This document shows positions 13,652 to 21,553 of a DNA stretch of 37,173 nt, in pieces. The notes under the pieces are model-generated. The model did no database searches. It was not told the DNA's origin and was given only the letters and a program-made list of their open reading frames with translations. Each line of letters opens with the position of its first letter. Position 1 is the stretch's first letter. Made by a program: the position numbers and the translations under genes. The DNA comes from an uncultured bacterium. GTDB lineage: Bacteria; Verrucomicrobiota; Kiritimatiellia; RFP12; UBA1067. Where the stretch lies: the NCBI GenBank assembly GCA_902802945.1, contig CADCOC010000039.1, forward strand, positions 1 through 37,173, read 5' to 3'.

Positions 13652-14368
13652 ATGGCCGTGTATTGCCTAGATGAGGACTCGTTTGAGTTTCCTCCTGCGG
13701 AGGATGCCGAGTCGGAGAGCGGATTGCTCGCCATCGGCGGTGACTTCCGCCCTGAGCGGTTGCTGAACGCATATTCGGGGGGCATCTTCCCATGGCCAGT
13801 CGCGGAGGGCGAGCCGATAACCTGGTTCTCGCCAGACCCGCGGTTCGTTCTGAAGGCGGCGGATCTGCACATTCCGAAGTCGCTTGCAAAGACGCTCCGG
13901 AAGGGGCTATTTGAGTATCGCGTCGATACGGCGTTCCCCGAGATGATCCACGCCTGTGCGGCCGTGCCGCGTCCGGAACAGGACGGTACGTGGATTACCG
14001 ATGAGCTCGAGAGGGGATACTGCGAACTCAACCGATGCGGATTCGCGCACTCCTTCGAGTCGTGGCAGGATGGACGTCTCGTCGGTGGCTTCTACGGCGT
14101 GTCGATCGGACCGTGTTTCTTTGGCGAGTCGATGTTTGCGACGGTTCCTGATGCGAGCAAGTGCGCCTTCGCCACCTTCGCCCGTCGGATGTTCGACAAC
14201 GGCGTTCCCTGGATTGACTGCCAGGTTTACACGGAACATCTCGCCCGCTTCGGTGCGAAGGAAATTCCCCGCGCCGAGTATCTGGAGATGCTGAACTCGG
14301 CACTCTTCTCAATCGCAAAACACAAAAGGAAACAGACTGAATCTATGTCAGGAGAAAAAGATGACTGA
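13652..14368 (+). CDS. aat: Leucyl/phenylalanyl-tRNA--protein transferase
   Basis: This 238-residue cytoplasmic enzyme transfers Leu or Phe from tRNA to proteins with N-terminal Arg or Lys, marking them for ClpAP (N-end rule). Diagnostic segments are GLLAIGGDF, RLLNAYSGGIFPWP and ITWFSPDPRFVL near the N-terminus, GTWITDELERGY near 113-124, and GGFYGVSIGPCFFGESMF near 144-161, followed by WIDCQVYTEHL. Length is typical. The strong AGGAGG at 13631-13636 is 15 bases upstream; an ATG at the ideal distance (13642) is out of frame and soon stops, so translation may be weakened by the deletion that made the upstream stub. Confidence 0.93.
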   Translation: MAVYCLDEDSFEFPPAEDAESESGLLAIGGDFRPERLLNAYSGGIFPWPVAEGEPITWFSPDPRFVLKAADLHIPKSLAKTLRKGLFEYRVDTAFPEMIHACAAVPRPEQDGTWITDELERGYCELNRCGFAHSFESWQDGRLVGGFYGVSIGPCFFGESMFATVPDASKCAFATFARRMFDNGVPWIDCQVYTEHLARFGAKEIPRAEYLEMLNSALFSIAKHKRKQTESMSGEKDD

Positions 14369-14594
14369 TGAACAGATATGCCTGATTGGGCGCGAGTTCC
14401 GGCACTTCAAAGGCAACCGCTATCGCCTCGAAGGATTCGCAAAGGACTCCGAGACGCTGGAGGAGATGGTCGTGTACCGTGCGCTCTATGGCGAGGGCGG
14501 CCTCTGGGTGCGTCCGGCGAAGATGTTCTTCGAGACCATTGAGCGCGAAGGAAAGAAGATGAAGCGATTTGAACTCGTGGAGGATGCAAGATGA
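14361..14594 (+). CDS. DUF1653-type small protein
   Basis: This 77-residue protein (GREFRHFKGNRYRLEGFAKD, VVYRALYGEGGLWVRPAKMF) fits the DUF1653 family, a small beta-rich domain typically reading HFKGxxYxVxxxAxxSE and VxYxxLYG. Function is unknown. Its ATG lies within the end of aat, and its stop overlaps the NudC fusion start (14591), so it is translationally coupled on both sides. Confidence 0.85.
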   Translation: MTDEQICLIGREFRHFKGNRYRLEGFAKDSETLEEMVVYRALYGEGGLWVRPAKMFFETIEREGKKMKRFELVEDAR

Positions 14595-15583
14595 AAAACC
14601 TGCGCGAAACGTTTCGAGACATGCCGCCCGACGAGATGCGCGAGGCGTCGCGTGAGGCGGAAATCGCCGAATGGCGCGCCAGCAACCGCTTTTGCGGACG
14701 TTGCGGTGCGGAGATGAAGCCGCATGCCGATCCGAACGAGCGTGCGCTCGTCTGCTCGGCCTGTGGCTACACGGCGTACCCGAAGATATCGCCTGCCGTG
14801 ATAGTCCTCGTCACAAAAGGCGAGAAGGTGCTCCTCCAGCGGAACACACACTACCGTGGAGTCGTGTGGTCGCTTGTCGCCGGTTTCGTCGATCCGGGTG
14901 AGAGCCTTGAGGACGCCATCCGCCGTGAAGCCCGCGAAGAGGCTTCAATCGAGGTGAAGGACATTCGCTACTTCGGCTCGCAGACGTGGCCGTTCCCGTC
15001 GAACATCATGATCGGCTTCCGCGCCGAGTACGCGGGTGGGGAACTCACGCCCGACGGCGAGGAGGTCGTGGAGTCGGGATGGTTCGACCGCGAACACCTG
15101 CCGGAGATACCGCGCCACGGTTCGATTGCGCGGGCCATGCTCGACGCATGGATTGCAGAATCTCGCAAAGGTGAACGAGAAGAGGCGATGCGCCTCTTCG
15201 AGAAGTGCATCAATACAAACGACTTGGAGCTGGGCCGCAAACTGATTGCGGAAACGGCGGCGTTCAAGACGCCCGTTTCGCCCACACCGCTCTACGGCGC
15301 GGAAGGGTATTTGAGCATCGTCAGCCTCATGCGGAAGAGTTTTCCGGACGTGCAGTGGAAGCTTGTCGATATGGCGGTGGACGAGAGGACGGTCGCCGTC
15401 CAGTGGGAATGCTCTGGCACGTTCAACGGCGAAGCGCCGTTCGCCGGACTTCAGCCGAACGGACGCCGCTTCACGACCACGGTCATGAACTTCTACTCGT
15501 TCGACGCCGACGGCAAGATCTGCAAAGACGTCGCCGCAACCGGCATTGCGGGCATCCTGCAAGGCATCGGCGCGATTCCATGA
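14591..15583 (+). CDS. NADH pyrophosphatase (NudC-like) fused to a SnoaL-like domain
   Basis: This 330-residue protein joins two domains. Residues 34-60 hold a zinc ribbon (CGRCG and CSACGY). Residues 98-120 hold a Nudix box (GFVDPGES, then REAREEA), with the final Gly replaced. SQTWPFPSN near 135 is the NudC signature. NudC hydrolyses NADH and removes NAD caps from RNA. From about residue 200, LFEKCINTNDLELGRKLIAE to the end (QWECSGTFNGE, GLQPNGRR, DVAATGIAGILQGIG) is a SnoaL/NTF2-like ester-cyclase fold. Normal NudC ends near 260, and I do not know this fusion. It may come from loss of a stop codon between neighbours. It overlaps the genes on both sides. Confidence 0.82.
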   Translation: MKNLRETFRDMPPDEMREASREAEIAEWRASNRFCGRCGAEMKPHADPNERALVCSACGYTAYPKISPAVIVLVTKGEKVLLQRNTHYRGVVWSLVAGFVDPGESLEDAIRREAREEASIEVKDIRYFGSQTWPFPSNIMIGFRAEYAGGELTPDGEEVVESGWFDREHLPEIPRHGSIARAMLDAWIAESRKGEREEAMRLFEKCINTNDLELGRKLIAETAAFKTPVSPTPLYGAEGYLSIVSLMRKSFPDVQWKLVDMAVDERTVAVQWECSGTFNGEAPFAGLQPNGRRFTTTVMNFYSFDADGKICKDVAATGIAGILQGIGAIP

Positions 15584-15672
15584 AAGCGATACTCTACGCA
15601 TTTCTGGCGGCGTTTTTCTACGCTAGCAATATCCTGGTATCAAAGAATTTTTCTGGTGATTCTCCGCATTGA
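15580..15672 (+). pseudogene. N-terminal stub of an EamA/DMT-family transporter
   Basis: The 30-residue frame MKAILYAFLAAFFYASNILV then SKNFSGDSPH matches the first transmembrane helix of EamA-type drug/metabolite transporters (MKAILxALLAAxFxAxNxxxSK). Those have ten helices and about 290 residues; everything after helix 1 is gone. Its ATG overlaps the NudC fusion stop (ATGA). The stop is within the -35 box of the next promoter. Confidence 0.65.
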
Positions 15673-15712
15673 CTTTTGGCAATAAAAAGAGTACACTTTT
15701 ATTTGCCAAAAG
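15669..15712 (+). promoter_or_regulatory. Sigma-70 promoter embedded in a long operator palindrome
   Basis: TTGACT (15669-15674) and TACACT (15692-15697) are spaced by 17 bases. CTTTTGGCAATAAAA (15673-15687) and TTTTATTTGCCAAAAG (15697-15712) form a near-perfect inverted repeat (one extra base) that covers the promoter. Transcription would start near 15704, about 20 bases before the ATG at 15724. The placement fits repression by the product of the first gene. Confidence 0.7.
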
Positions 15713-15723
15713 AACTCTAGAAG

Positions 15724-16686
15724 ATGAAAGACTCAATCATACGATACCTATCCGAGGGCTTCGGTCGGGTCGAGGGAGGCGAAAGCATCACGCTCCCCCG
15801 CTCCTTGCCTTTGGTTGTCACTTCCGGTTACAGATTCCGCAAGTGCAAGGTTCTAGGGGTCGAATGCATCTTGGCGATAGCTGTAGAAAACGCCGTACAC
15901 ACGCCAAGGCGTGTCCAAAAACAGCTTGCGCTTGTGGAGTCTGAGACGAAGATGCCGGTAGTGTTCGCGACTCGGCGGCTGCAACCACATGACAAGGCCC
16001 GCTATGTTGCCCTGCGCGTCCCTCTTGTCGTTCCCGGAAAGGTAGCGTATCTCCCGTTCGCAGGGGCGATGCAGGACACGTCCCGACGCGATTTTGTCGT
16101 CAACGGCTCGACTGTCTCCGCTGTGGCGCAGCAAGTTGTTCTCGCGTTCCTTGAACATCGCATCGCCGCGCCCGTTGGCGCAAAGGAGGTGGCGGAACTG
16201 CTAGGCTATTCGATCCCTGCCGTCCAGAACTCGTTTCGGGAGCTTGAGTATTTTGGTATCGGAGAAAGGAACAAGCGAAAGTCATCGCGCGCATTTGAGT
16301 TCGTGTTCTCGGATGTTGGACGCAGGCTGTGGGAAAAAGCCAGACCGTTTCTGGCGTCGCCCGTTCGCAAGGTCGTGGGACTTGCCACACAGCCGCATAA
16401 GGGATGTGTCGTCGCAGGAGTTGACGCACTGGCGGCGCTCGGACGACTCAACGACCAGCCGCCGACGGTATTTGCAACTGCCTTCGACGGGTTCGCCAAG
16501 CGTGGCTTCGACGTCGTTTCCACCATCGGTGCGCCGCATCTTCTTCAGTTGTGGTCATACGCGCCTCAGCGTCTTGGCGGGGATAGTGGGATGGACGTGC
16601 TTTCCCTTGTCCTTTCGCTTGCCGACGAGCGTGACGACCGCGTGCAGATCGAGATCGACAGGATATTGGAGGGGTTTAAATGGTAA
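15724..16686 (+). CDS. Helix-turn-helix protein, probable antitoxin/regulator partner of a nucleotidyltransferase
   Basis: This 320-residue cytoplasmic protein has a winged helix-turn-helix near residues 136-190 (VVLAFLEHRIAAPVGAKEVA, then ELLGYSIPAVQNSFRELEYF). The N-terminal 120 residues (including LPRSLPLVVTSGYRFRKC) and the C-terminal 100 (PTVFATAFDGF, VVSTIGAPHLLQLWSYAPQR) are unfamiliar. The next gene overlaps by 7 bases and encodes an AbiEii-like nucleotidyltransferase. The pair therefore looks like a toxin-antitoxin or abortive-infection module (AbiEi/AbiEii style), with this protein binding the palindrome in front. The domain order differs from classical AbiEi, whose helix-turn-helix is N-terminal. 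Confidence 0.65.
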   Translation: MKDSIIRYLSEGFGRVEGGESITLPRSLPLVVTSGYRFRKCKVLGVECILAIAVENAVHTPRRVQKQLALVESETKMPVVFATRRLQPHDKARYVALRVPLVVPGKVAYLPFAGAMQDTSRRDFVVNGSTVSAVAQQVVLAFLEHRIAAPVGAKEVAELLGYSIPAVQNSFRELEYFGIGERNKRKSSRAFEFVFSDVGRRLWEKARPFLASPVRKVVGLATQPHKGCVVAGVDALAALGRLNDQPPTVFATAFDGFAKRGFDVVSTIGAPHLLQLWSYAPQRLGGDSGMDVLSLVLSLADERDDRVQIEIDRILEGFKW

Positions 16687-17438
16687 GAGGGCTGGATGTG
16701 TTCAGGGATTTCTTCGCCGACTACCGCGACTGCTACGTGCTGATCGGCGGGAGTGCATGCGACGTGTACTTCACTGATCAGGAGATCCCGTTTCGAGTGA
16801 CGCACGACCTTGACATGATCCTCTGCGTAGAGGCGCTGACGCCGGCGTTCTTCAACCACTTCTGGGAGTTCATTCGCGCCGGCGGTTATGTCCACAGGCA
16901 GAAATCGGACGGCCACAGGCAGTTCTATAGATTCACCGCGCCGACGGAACCAGGCTATCCAGCGATGCTGGAACTGTTCGCAAGGAAGGCGGACTTCCTG
17001 CCGGAGAACGCCGAAGGACATCTAACGCCCATCCCGGCGGGCGAAGAGGCGTCCAGCCTCTCTGGGATACTGCTCGACCAGGCCTACTATGACTTTGTGA
17101 TGTCGAACCGCCGCGAGATTGACGGCGTGACAGTGCTTGAACCGATTGCCCTGATCATCCTTAAGGCGGTGGCATGGCTTGACTTGACTGTAAAGAAAGA
17201 ACAGGGCGACACCCACGCCTACGGGAAGGACATCAGCAAGCACAAGAACGACATTGCGCGAATCGTCGCCACGATCCCCGTTCGCGACTACGCCCTGCCG
17301 GATGCGATAAAGGCGAAGATGCGCGAGTTCATGGTGCGGTATGTGGATGCCGAGATTGACGTGTCAGCCTTGGGCGTTCCGCTGAATGCCGCCGACGTCA
17401 AGCAGCGGCTAGCGGAGTGCTTGGGATTGTCAAAGTAA
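16680..17438 (+). CDS. AbiEii-like nucleotidyltransferase, probable toxin
   Basis: This 252-residue protein begins with a nucleotidyltransferase fold: YVLIGGSACDVYFTDQ carries the GG/S signature near residues 22-26, and RVTHDLDMIL near 40-49 the two metal-binding Asp residues. Later, VLEPIALIILKAVAWLDL with Lys in the helix and HKNDIARIV resemble the C-terminal part of AbiEii/MNT-type enzymes, some of which modify tRNA ends. It overlaps the helix-turn-helix partner gene, as toxins of this class do. The target is unknown; the toxin role is inference from order and fold. Confidence 0.65.
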   Translation: MVRGLDVFRDFFADYRDCYVLIGGSACDVYFTDQEIPFRVTHDLDMILCVEALTPAFFNHFWEFIRAGGYVHRQKSDGHRQFYRFTAPTEPGYPAMLELFARKADFLPENAEGHLTPIPAGEEASSLSGILLDQAYYDFVMSNRREIDGVTVLEPIALIILKAVAWLDLTVKKEQGDTHAYGKDISKHKNDIARIVATIPVRDYALPDAIKAKMREFMVRYVDAEIDVSALGVPLNAADVKQRLAECLGLSK

Positions 17439-17512
17439 ACAGAAATTATAAGCAGTGACGACAACTATCACAACATCAACGACATTTTCAACGCCAGAGA
17501 GGAACATGAACC

Positions 17513-17668
17513 ATGCCTAAGGAAATCGAACCTAAACTGAAACTCATTAGCACCTATTTGAGTTCGCAAGAGTTGTTTGTAATTCCCGAATACCAGCGAA
17601 GTTATTCGTGGACGATACCGGAATGCGACAAGTTATGGCAAGACGTCGAGACTTTTTCCCTAAGATAA
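17513..17668 (+). pseudogene. N-terminal stub of a DUF262/GmrSD-family protein
   Basis: The 51-residue frame contains LFVIPEYQRSYSWTIPECDK followed by LWQDVETF. This is the diagnostic start of DUF262 (IPxYQRxYxWxxxxxxxLWxDI), the N-terminal nuclease-like domain of GmrSD-type modification-dependent restriction enzymes, normally above 500 residues. It then reads SLR and stops. AGAGGAA precedes the ATG. The gene body is deleted and the next intact gene starts 32 bases on. It lies just after the nucleotidyltransferase pair, so a defence cluster may have decayed here. Confidence 0.7.
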
Positions 17669-17700
17669 GAAGAAATATCAAAATGAAGGGAATCCAACCA

Positions 17701-18384
17701 ATGATAGACAACAAACCATTCGCGATGTTCTTCAACGCGAGCCCGCGCAAGGGCTGGAACACGCACAAGATGCTCGAGGCCGCCAAGGCAGGAGCTGAGG
17801 AGGCTGGTGCCGTCACGGAACTCGTCAACCTCTACGACATCAAGTTCCCTGGCTGCAGGAGCTGTTTCGCCTGCAAGCTCAAGAACGCAAAGACCAACGG
17901 CGTGTGCGCGCTGCGCGACGACCTCAGGCCGATTCTCGAGCGGGCGCGACAGGCGGACGTCCTTGTTCTCGGTGCGCCGAGCTACTTTGGCTACCCGACC
18001 GGCGTTTACCGCGCCTTTCTGGAAAGGCTGGCATTCCCCGTTTACTCGTACCATTACGAGAACGGACAGCCCCTCGTCTGCCGCGACAAGGTGATCGAGA
18101 CCGCGAACATCTTCACGATGAACATACCTGAAAAGTGGTTGGACGAGTGGAAATATCCACAGGTTCTCGAATCGAACACGCAGACGCTCAAGACCGTCTT
18201 CGGCGCATCCGAATCGCTATACGCCTGCGACACCTACCAGTTCACAGACTACTCGCGCTACGACATCACGCTCTTTGACGAGGCGGCGAAACGTGCCCAC
18301 CGCGACGCGCAGTTCCCCATAGACCTCGCCAACGCCCGCGCCCTCGGCAAGCGGCTAGTCGAAAAGGCGGTCAAGAAGATATGA
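17701..18384 (+). CDS. NADPH-dependent FMN reductase/flavodoxin-like oxidoreductase
   Basis: This 227-residue protein has the flavodoxin-like FMN site MFFNASPRKGWNTHKM near residues 9-24, then LYDIKFPGCRSCFACKLKN, whose CxxC follows the pattern of iron-sulfur flavoproteins and their clusterless relatives. VLVLGAPSYFGYPTGVYRAF is the second FMN loop. The CxxC alone is too short for a 4Fe-4S cluster. The ATG at 17701 follows AAGGGA; an ATG at 17683 is in frame with a weaker site. It overlaps the monooxygenase lipoprotein gene by ATGA. A stub of the same family occurs at 7495. Confidence 0.85.
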   Translation: MIDNKPFAMFFNASPRKGWNTHKMLEAAKAGAEEAGAVTELVNLYDIKFPGCRSCFACKLKNAKTNGVCALRDDLRPILERARQADVLVLGAPSYFGYPTGVYRAFLERLAFPVYSYHYENGQPLVCRDKVIETANIFTMNIPEKWLDEWKYPQVLESNTQTLKTVFGASESLYACDTYQFTDYSRYDITLFDEAAKRAHRDAQFPIDLANARALGKRLVEKAVKKI

Positions 18385-18863
18385 AAGACATACTCTATGC
18401 ATTAAAGGTGTTGCTGCGGGGTGTCGGGGCGATGCCGATGGCCGTGATGCTCTGTCTCGGCGCGACGATGCTCGCGGGATGTGTTTCCTGCGGCATGACA
18501 GAACGAGGAAATAAGAAAGAGGCGGAAAACATGTTTGTAACGCGAATCGCCGAAATCGAGGTTCATCCTGAATGGCTGGAGGCGTATCTCGCCGCCGCCG
18601 GGACGGTCGGAGCCGAATCGGTCGCGAAGGAGCCGGGCGTCATCTGCATCTTCCCGATGCAGAAGAAGGAGTCGCCGACCTCCATCCGCATCGTGGAGAT
18701 CTACCGCAGCGAAGAGGCGTACAAGGAACATCTCGCGACGCCGCACTTCCGCAAATACAAGGAGGGCACGCCGCACATGATCAAGTCGCTGAAGCTCGTG
18801 CCCATGCAGCCGCTTGATCCTGAACATGCGGACAGCATCTTCAAGAAGTGGTTGCTGAAGTGA
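18381..18863 (+). CDS. Lipoprotein with YgiN-like antibiotic biosynthesis monooxygenase domain
   Basis: This 160-residue protein has an N-terminal hydrophobic segment ending in the lipobox LAGC (31-34). From residue 51 it has an ABM-type ferredoxin-like domain: MFVTRIAEIEVHPEWLEAYL, then EPGVICIFPMQKKESPTSIR, VEIYRSEEAYKEHLATPHFR and KYKEGTPHMI. YgiN-type proteins oxidise quinols without a cofactor. Most are cytoplasmic, so a lipid anchor is unusual; an internal ATG at 18531 would give the bare domain, and the first 50 residues may have been acquired from another gene. It is coupled to the flavoprotein gene upstream. Confidence 0.82.
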   Translation: MKDILYALKVLLRGVGAMPMAVMLCLGATMLAGCVSCGMTERGNKKEAENMFVTRIAEIEVHPEWLEAYLAAAGTVGAESVAKEPGVICIFPMQKKESPTSIRIVEIYRSEEAYKEHLATPHFRKYKEGTPHMIKSLKLVPMQPLDPEHADSIFKKWLLK

Positions 18864-18888
18864 CGACTTTGGGATGGAGAGCTGAAAC

Positions 18889-19734
18889 TTGAAACGCGGG
18901 CTTGTACTTGAAGGTGGGGCGATGCGCGGGCTGTTCACGGCCGGCGTCCTCGACGTCCTGATGGAGCGCGGTGTCGCGTTTGATGGCATCGTCGGCGTGT
19001 CCGCCGGGGCGTGCTTCGGGTGCAACTACAAGAGCGGACAGATCGGCCGCGTTATCCGCTACAACAAGCGCTTCGCCCGCGATCCGCGCTACTGCTCGTG
19101 GAAGTCGTTCCTGACGACCGGTGACCTGTTCGGCGCAGAGTTCTGCTATCGGACGCTTCCAATGGAATTGGACGTGTTCGACGCTGCGGCATACGAGGCG
19201 AACCCGATGGAATTCCACATCGTGGTCACCGACTGTGCGACGGGAAAGCCTGTGTACAGGCGTCTCGACAAGGCCGATGCTCGCGCGTTCGACTGGATTC
19301 GTGCATCCGCCTCGATGCCGCTCGTTTCGCGTCCCGTCGCGATCGACGGCGGACTGTACCTCGACGGCGGTCTCTCGGACGGAATCCCGCTCCGCTATTT
19401 CGAGTCAATCGGCTATGAGCAAAACGTGGTGATCACGACGCGTCCGCACGGCTACCGCAAGTTCCCGAAAAAGAGAATGTGCCTCCTCAAGCCGCTCCTC
19501 AATCGCCACCCGGCCATCTACCAGGCGCTGAAAAACCGCCATGTCTGGTACAACGAGACGCTCGAGTACATCGACTCGCGCGTCGCCGCCGGCAAGGCCA
19601 TCCTCATCGCGCCGAAGGAACCGCTTGAAATCTCGCGCGTCTGCCACGACCCGGACGTGATGCAACGCATCTACGACATCGGCCGCAAGGCCGGCGAAGC
19701 CGCAACAACGACGAATGGTTCTTCGCGCATCTGA
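18889..19734 (+). CDS. Patatin-like phospholipase (YjjU-like)
   Basis: This 281-residue protein shows the patatin layout: the oxyanion Gly-rich loop LEGGAMRGLF (7-16), the nucleophile Ser in GVSAG (36-40), and the catalytic Asp in the DGG motif near residue 155 (IDGGLYLDGGLSDGIP). It should cleave acyl chains from lipids. I start at TTG 18889 because the conserved first strand (KRGLVLEGG) lies immediately after it, GGAGAG precedes it, and the first ATG would cut into the oxyanion loop. It is the last gene of the run. Confidence 0.88.
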   Translation: MKRGLVLEGGAMRGLFTAGVLDVLMERGVAFDGIVGVSAGACFGCNYKSGQIGRVIRYNKRFARDPRYCSWKSFLTTGDLFGAEFCYRTLPMELDVFDAAAYEANPMEFHIVVTDCATGKPVYRRLDKADARAFDWIRASASMPLVSRPVAIDGGLYLDGGLSDGIPLRYFESIGYEQNVVITTRPHGYRKFPKKRMCLLKPLLNRHPAIYQALKNRHVWYNETLEYIDSRVAAGKAILIAPKEPLEISRVCHDPDVMQRIYDIGRKAGEAATTTNGSSRI

Positions 19735-19821
19735 TCGACGGCCACCGCAGACGGCATGTGCGTTTGCGCGAACCGAAGCTCGCCCCACCATTTGCTGCTC
19801 TTTTTGCCGTTCGGGCGTTTG

Positions 19822-19836
19822 GATTTTTGCTATACT
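19822..19836 (+). promoter_or_regulatory. Extended -10 promoter of the glycan block
   Basis: Five T residues, TGC and TATACT (19831-19836), the same form as at 4571 and 7314. Transcription would begin near 19843, leaving about 30 bases of leader with AGAAGGAA before the ATG at 19874. Confidence 0.6.
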
Positions 19837-19873
19837 ATCTTTCCCCAATAACTAGACAAGAAGGAATATCATA

Positions 19874-21514
19874 ATGAAAAAACCAGTTGTTGCTCTTGCC
19901 GCGCTGACGGCTTCCGCCGTATTTTGTCTGAACGCCGCGGAGAATAATCTCAAGCCCAAGGCGCTCGTAATCATGCTGGACGGCATGCGCGCCGACTCGA
20001 TCGAGAACGTGTACACGCCGAATCTGCGGATGCTTCGCGACGGGAAGTGGCAGCCCGGCTACAAGTGCGCGTGGTCCCTGAGCGCCCACACGATCTACGA
20101 CGCGATCACCGTGAGCGGCCCCAACCACACCTCGATCGCCACGGGCGTGACATCGAAGAAGCACACCATCAAGCAGAACGGCAAGAGCACCTGCGACTTC
20201 AAGAAGTGGCCGAGCTGGCTCGTGCGCGTGGCGGACGCTAGGCCCGGGACGAAGGGTCTCTTCATGTACTCGTGGAGGTGGGACCACCAGATATCGCCCG
20301 ATCCAAGGATTGAATTCATCCATGGCAGCGATGCCGCGAATGCCGTCGCCATGCCCAAGCGCCTGGCTGCGCCCGACGTTCCCGACTGCGTGCAGTGGTA
20401 CATCGACTGGCCCGACCATGGCGGACACGGCTTCGGCTACTACCCCTACACGATCGGCCACCTCAACACGGTATATCTCTCCGACAAGGCGATCGGCGAC
20501 GCCCTGAAGGCGATCGCCTCGCGTCCGACGTTCAAGGACGAGGACTGGATGATCATCGTCACGGCGGACCACGGCGGCTACTGGCGCACGCACGGTCTCT
20601 GGGGCGGACACTGCGAGACGATCCCGTTCCTCGTGGCCGGCCGCAACGTCTCACAGGGACGCCTTCCCGGCATCCCCCGCAACTACGATGCCGCGCCGAC
20701 GGTGCTCACGCACTTCGGGATCGACTGGAGCAGTTTCGACCTCGACGGCAAGACCGTCGGCACCGAGACCGTCACCGACGCGAAGCGCTGTCTCAAGGAC
20801 GGCCTCGCCGTGTACATGCCGTTCGAGGGCAAGGCCCCGGCCGCCTTCGCGAACGCCGCCAAGGGCGGTGTGACCGCCGAGCCGCGCGGCAAGGCGGCAA
20901 TCGTCGGGAAGGGCGGCTTCCTCGGCGGCTGTCTGCATCTGGAGGATGCGACGAACAAAACGGGCAGCGTGTGCCTGAAGGGTTCCGAGAAGCTTGCGTT
21001 CGAGAATGGCGCCGAGTTCGCCATCGCGATGTGGGTGAAGATGCCCGAGGCGCAGAAAGGCGACTCCGTGATCGTCGCGAACAAGGACTGGCACAAGGGC
21101 TCCAACCCCGGCATCCTCGTGACCGGCAACAAGCAGATTCAGTCGAAGGTCGGCGGCGTGTGCTTCAACGCCGGCATGAGCAGCGGCCGCCCCCGCATCG
21201 ACGTGGGCCCGTATGACATTGAGTTCGGCAAGTGGACCTTCTACGCGGTGACGCGCGGTCCCGACGGCGTGCTCGGCTACTACCAGGGCGGACGCGACGG
21301 CTACCTCTACCGCATCGCCTTCAACGCCAAGGACATCAACTTCAAGACGGGTCTTCCGTTCTTCCTCGGACAGGACGGCACCGGCAAGTACCCGGCCGCG
21401 TTCAACGGCGACATCGACGACTTCGCGCTCTGGACGCGTTCGCTCTCGTATGAGGACGTGCGTAAGATCTACGAGGCGGGACGCAACGGCATCCCCCTCG
21501 GCGACCTGCTGTAA
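19874..21514 (+). CDS. Secreted alkaline-phosphatase-superfamily phosphodiesterase with C-terminal LamG domain
   Basis: This 546-residue protein has a signal peptide (first 22 residues). The catalytic domain has MLDGMRADS near 35-43 with the first metal-binding Asp, TVSGPNHTSIATGV near 79-92 holding the likely Thr/Ser nucleophile, and IVTADHGGYW near 228-237 with Asp and His ligands. This fits the type I phosphodiesterase/nucleotide pyrophosphatase branch of the superfamily, which includes sulfatases; the sulfatase C-x-P-S-R motif is absent. From about residue 345 to the end a concanavalin-like LamG domain (FAIAMWVKMPEAQKGDS, then IDDFALWTRSLSYEDV) may bind glycans. It may release phosphate or sulfate-like groups from a polymer. 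Confidence 0.82.
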   Translation: MKKPVVALAALTASAVFCLNAAENNLKPKALVIMLDGMRADSIENVYTPNLRMLRDGKWQPGYKCAWSLSAHTIYDAITVSGPNHTSIATGVTSKKHTIKQNGKSTCDFKKWPSWLVRVADARPGTKGLFMYSWRWDHQISPDPRIEFIHGSDAANAVAMPKRLAAPDVPDCVQWYIDWPDHGGHGFGYYPYTIGHLNTVYLSDKAIGDALKAIASRPTFKDEDWMIIVTADHGGYWRTHGLWGGHCETIPFLVAGRNVSQGRLPGIPRNYDAAPTVLTHFGIDWSSFDLDGKTVGTETVTDAKRCLKDGLAVYMPFEGKAPAAFANAAKGGVTAEPRGKAAIVGKGGFLGGCLHLEDATNKTGSVCLKGSEKLAFENGAEFAIAMWVKMPEAQKGDSVIVANKDWHKGSNPGILVTGNKQIQSKVGGVCFNAGMSSGRPRIDVGPYDIEFGKWTFYAVTRGPDGVLGYYQGGRDGYLYRIAFNAKDINFKTGLPFFLGQDGTGKYPAAFNGDIDDFALWTRSLSYEDVRKIYEAGRNGIPLGDLL

Positions 21515-21553
21515 TTCAACCAGAACAGAAACAAAAAAAGGAGGCATGAGAGG

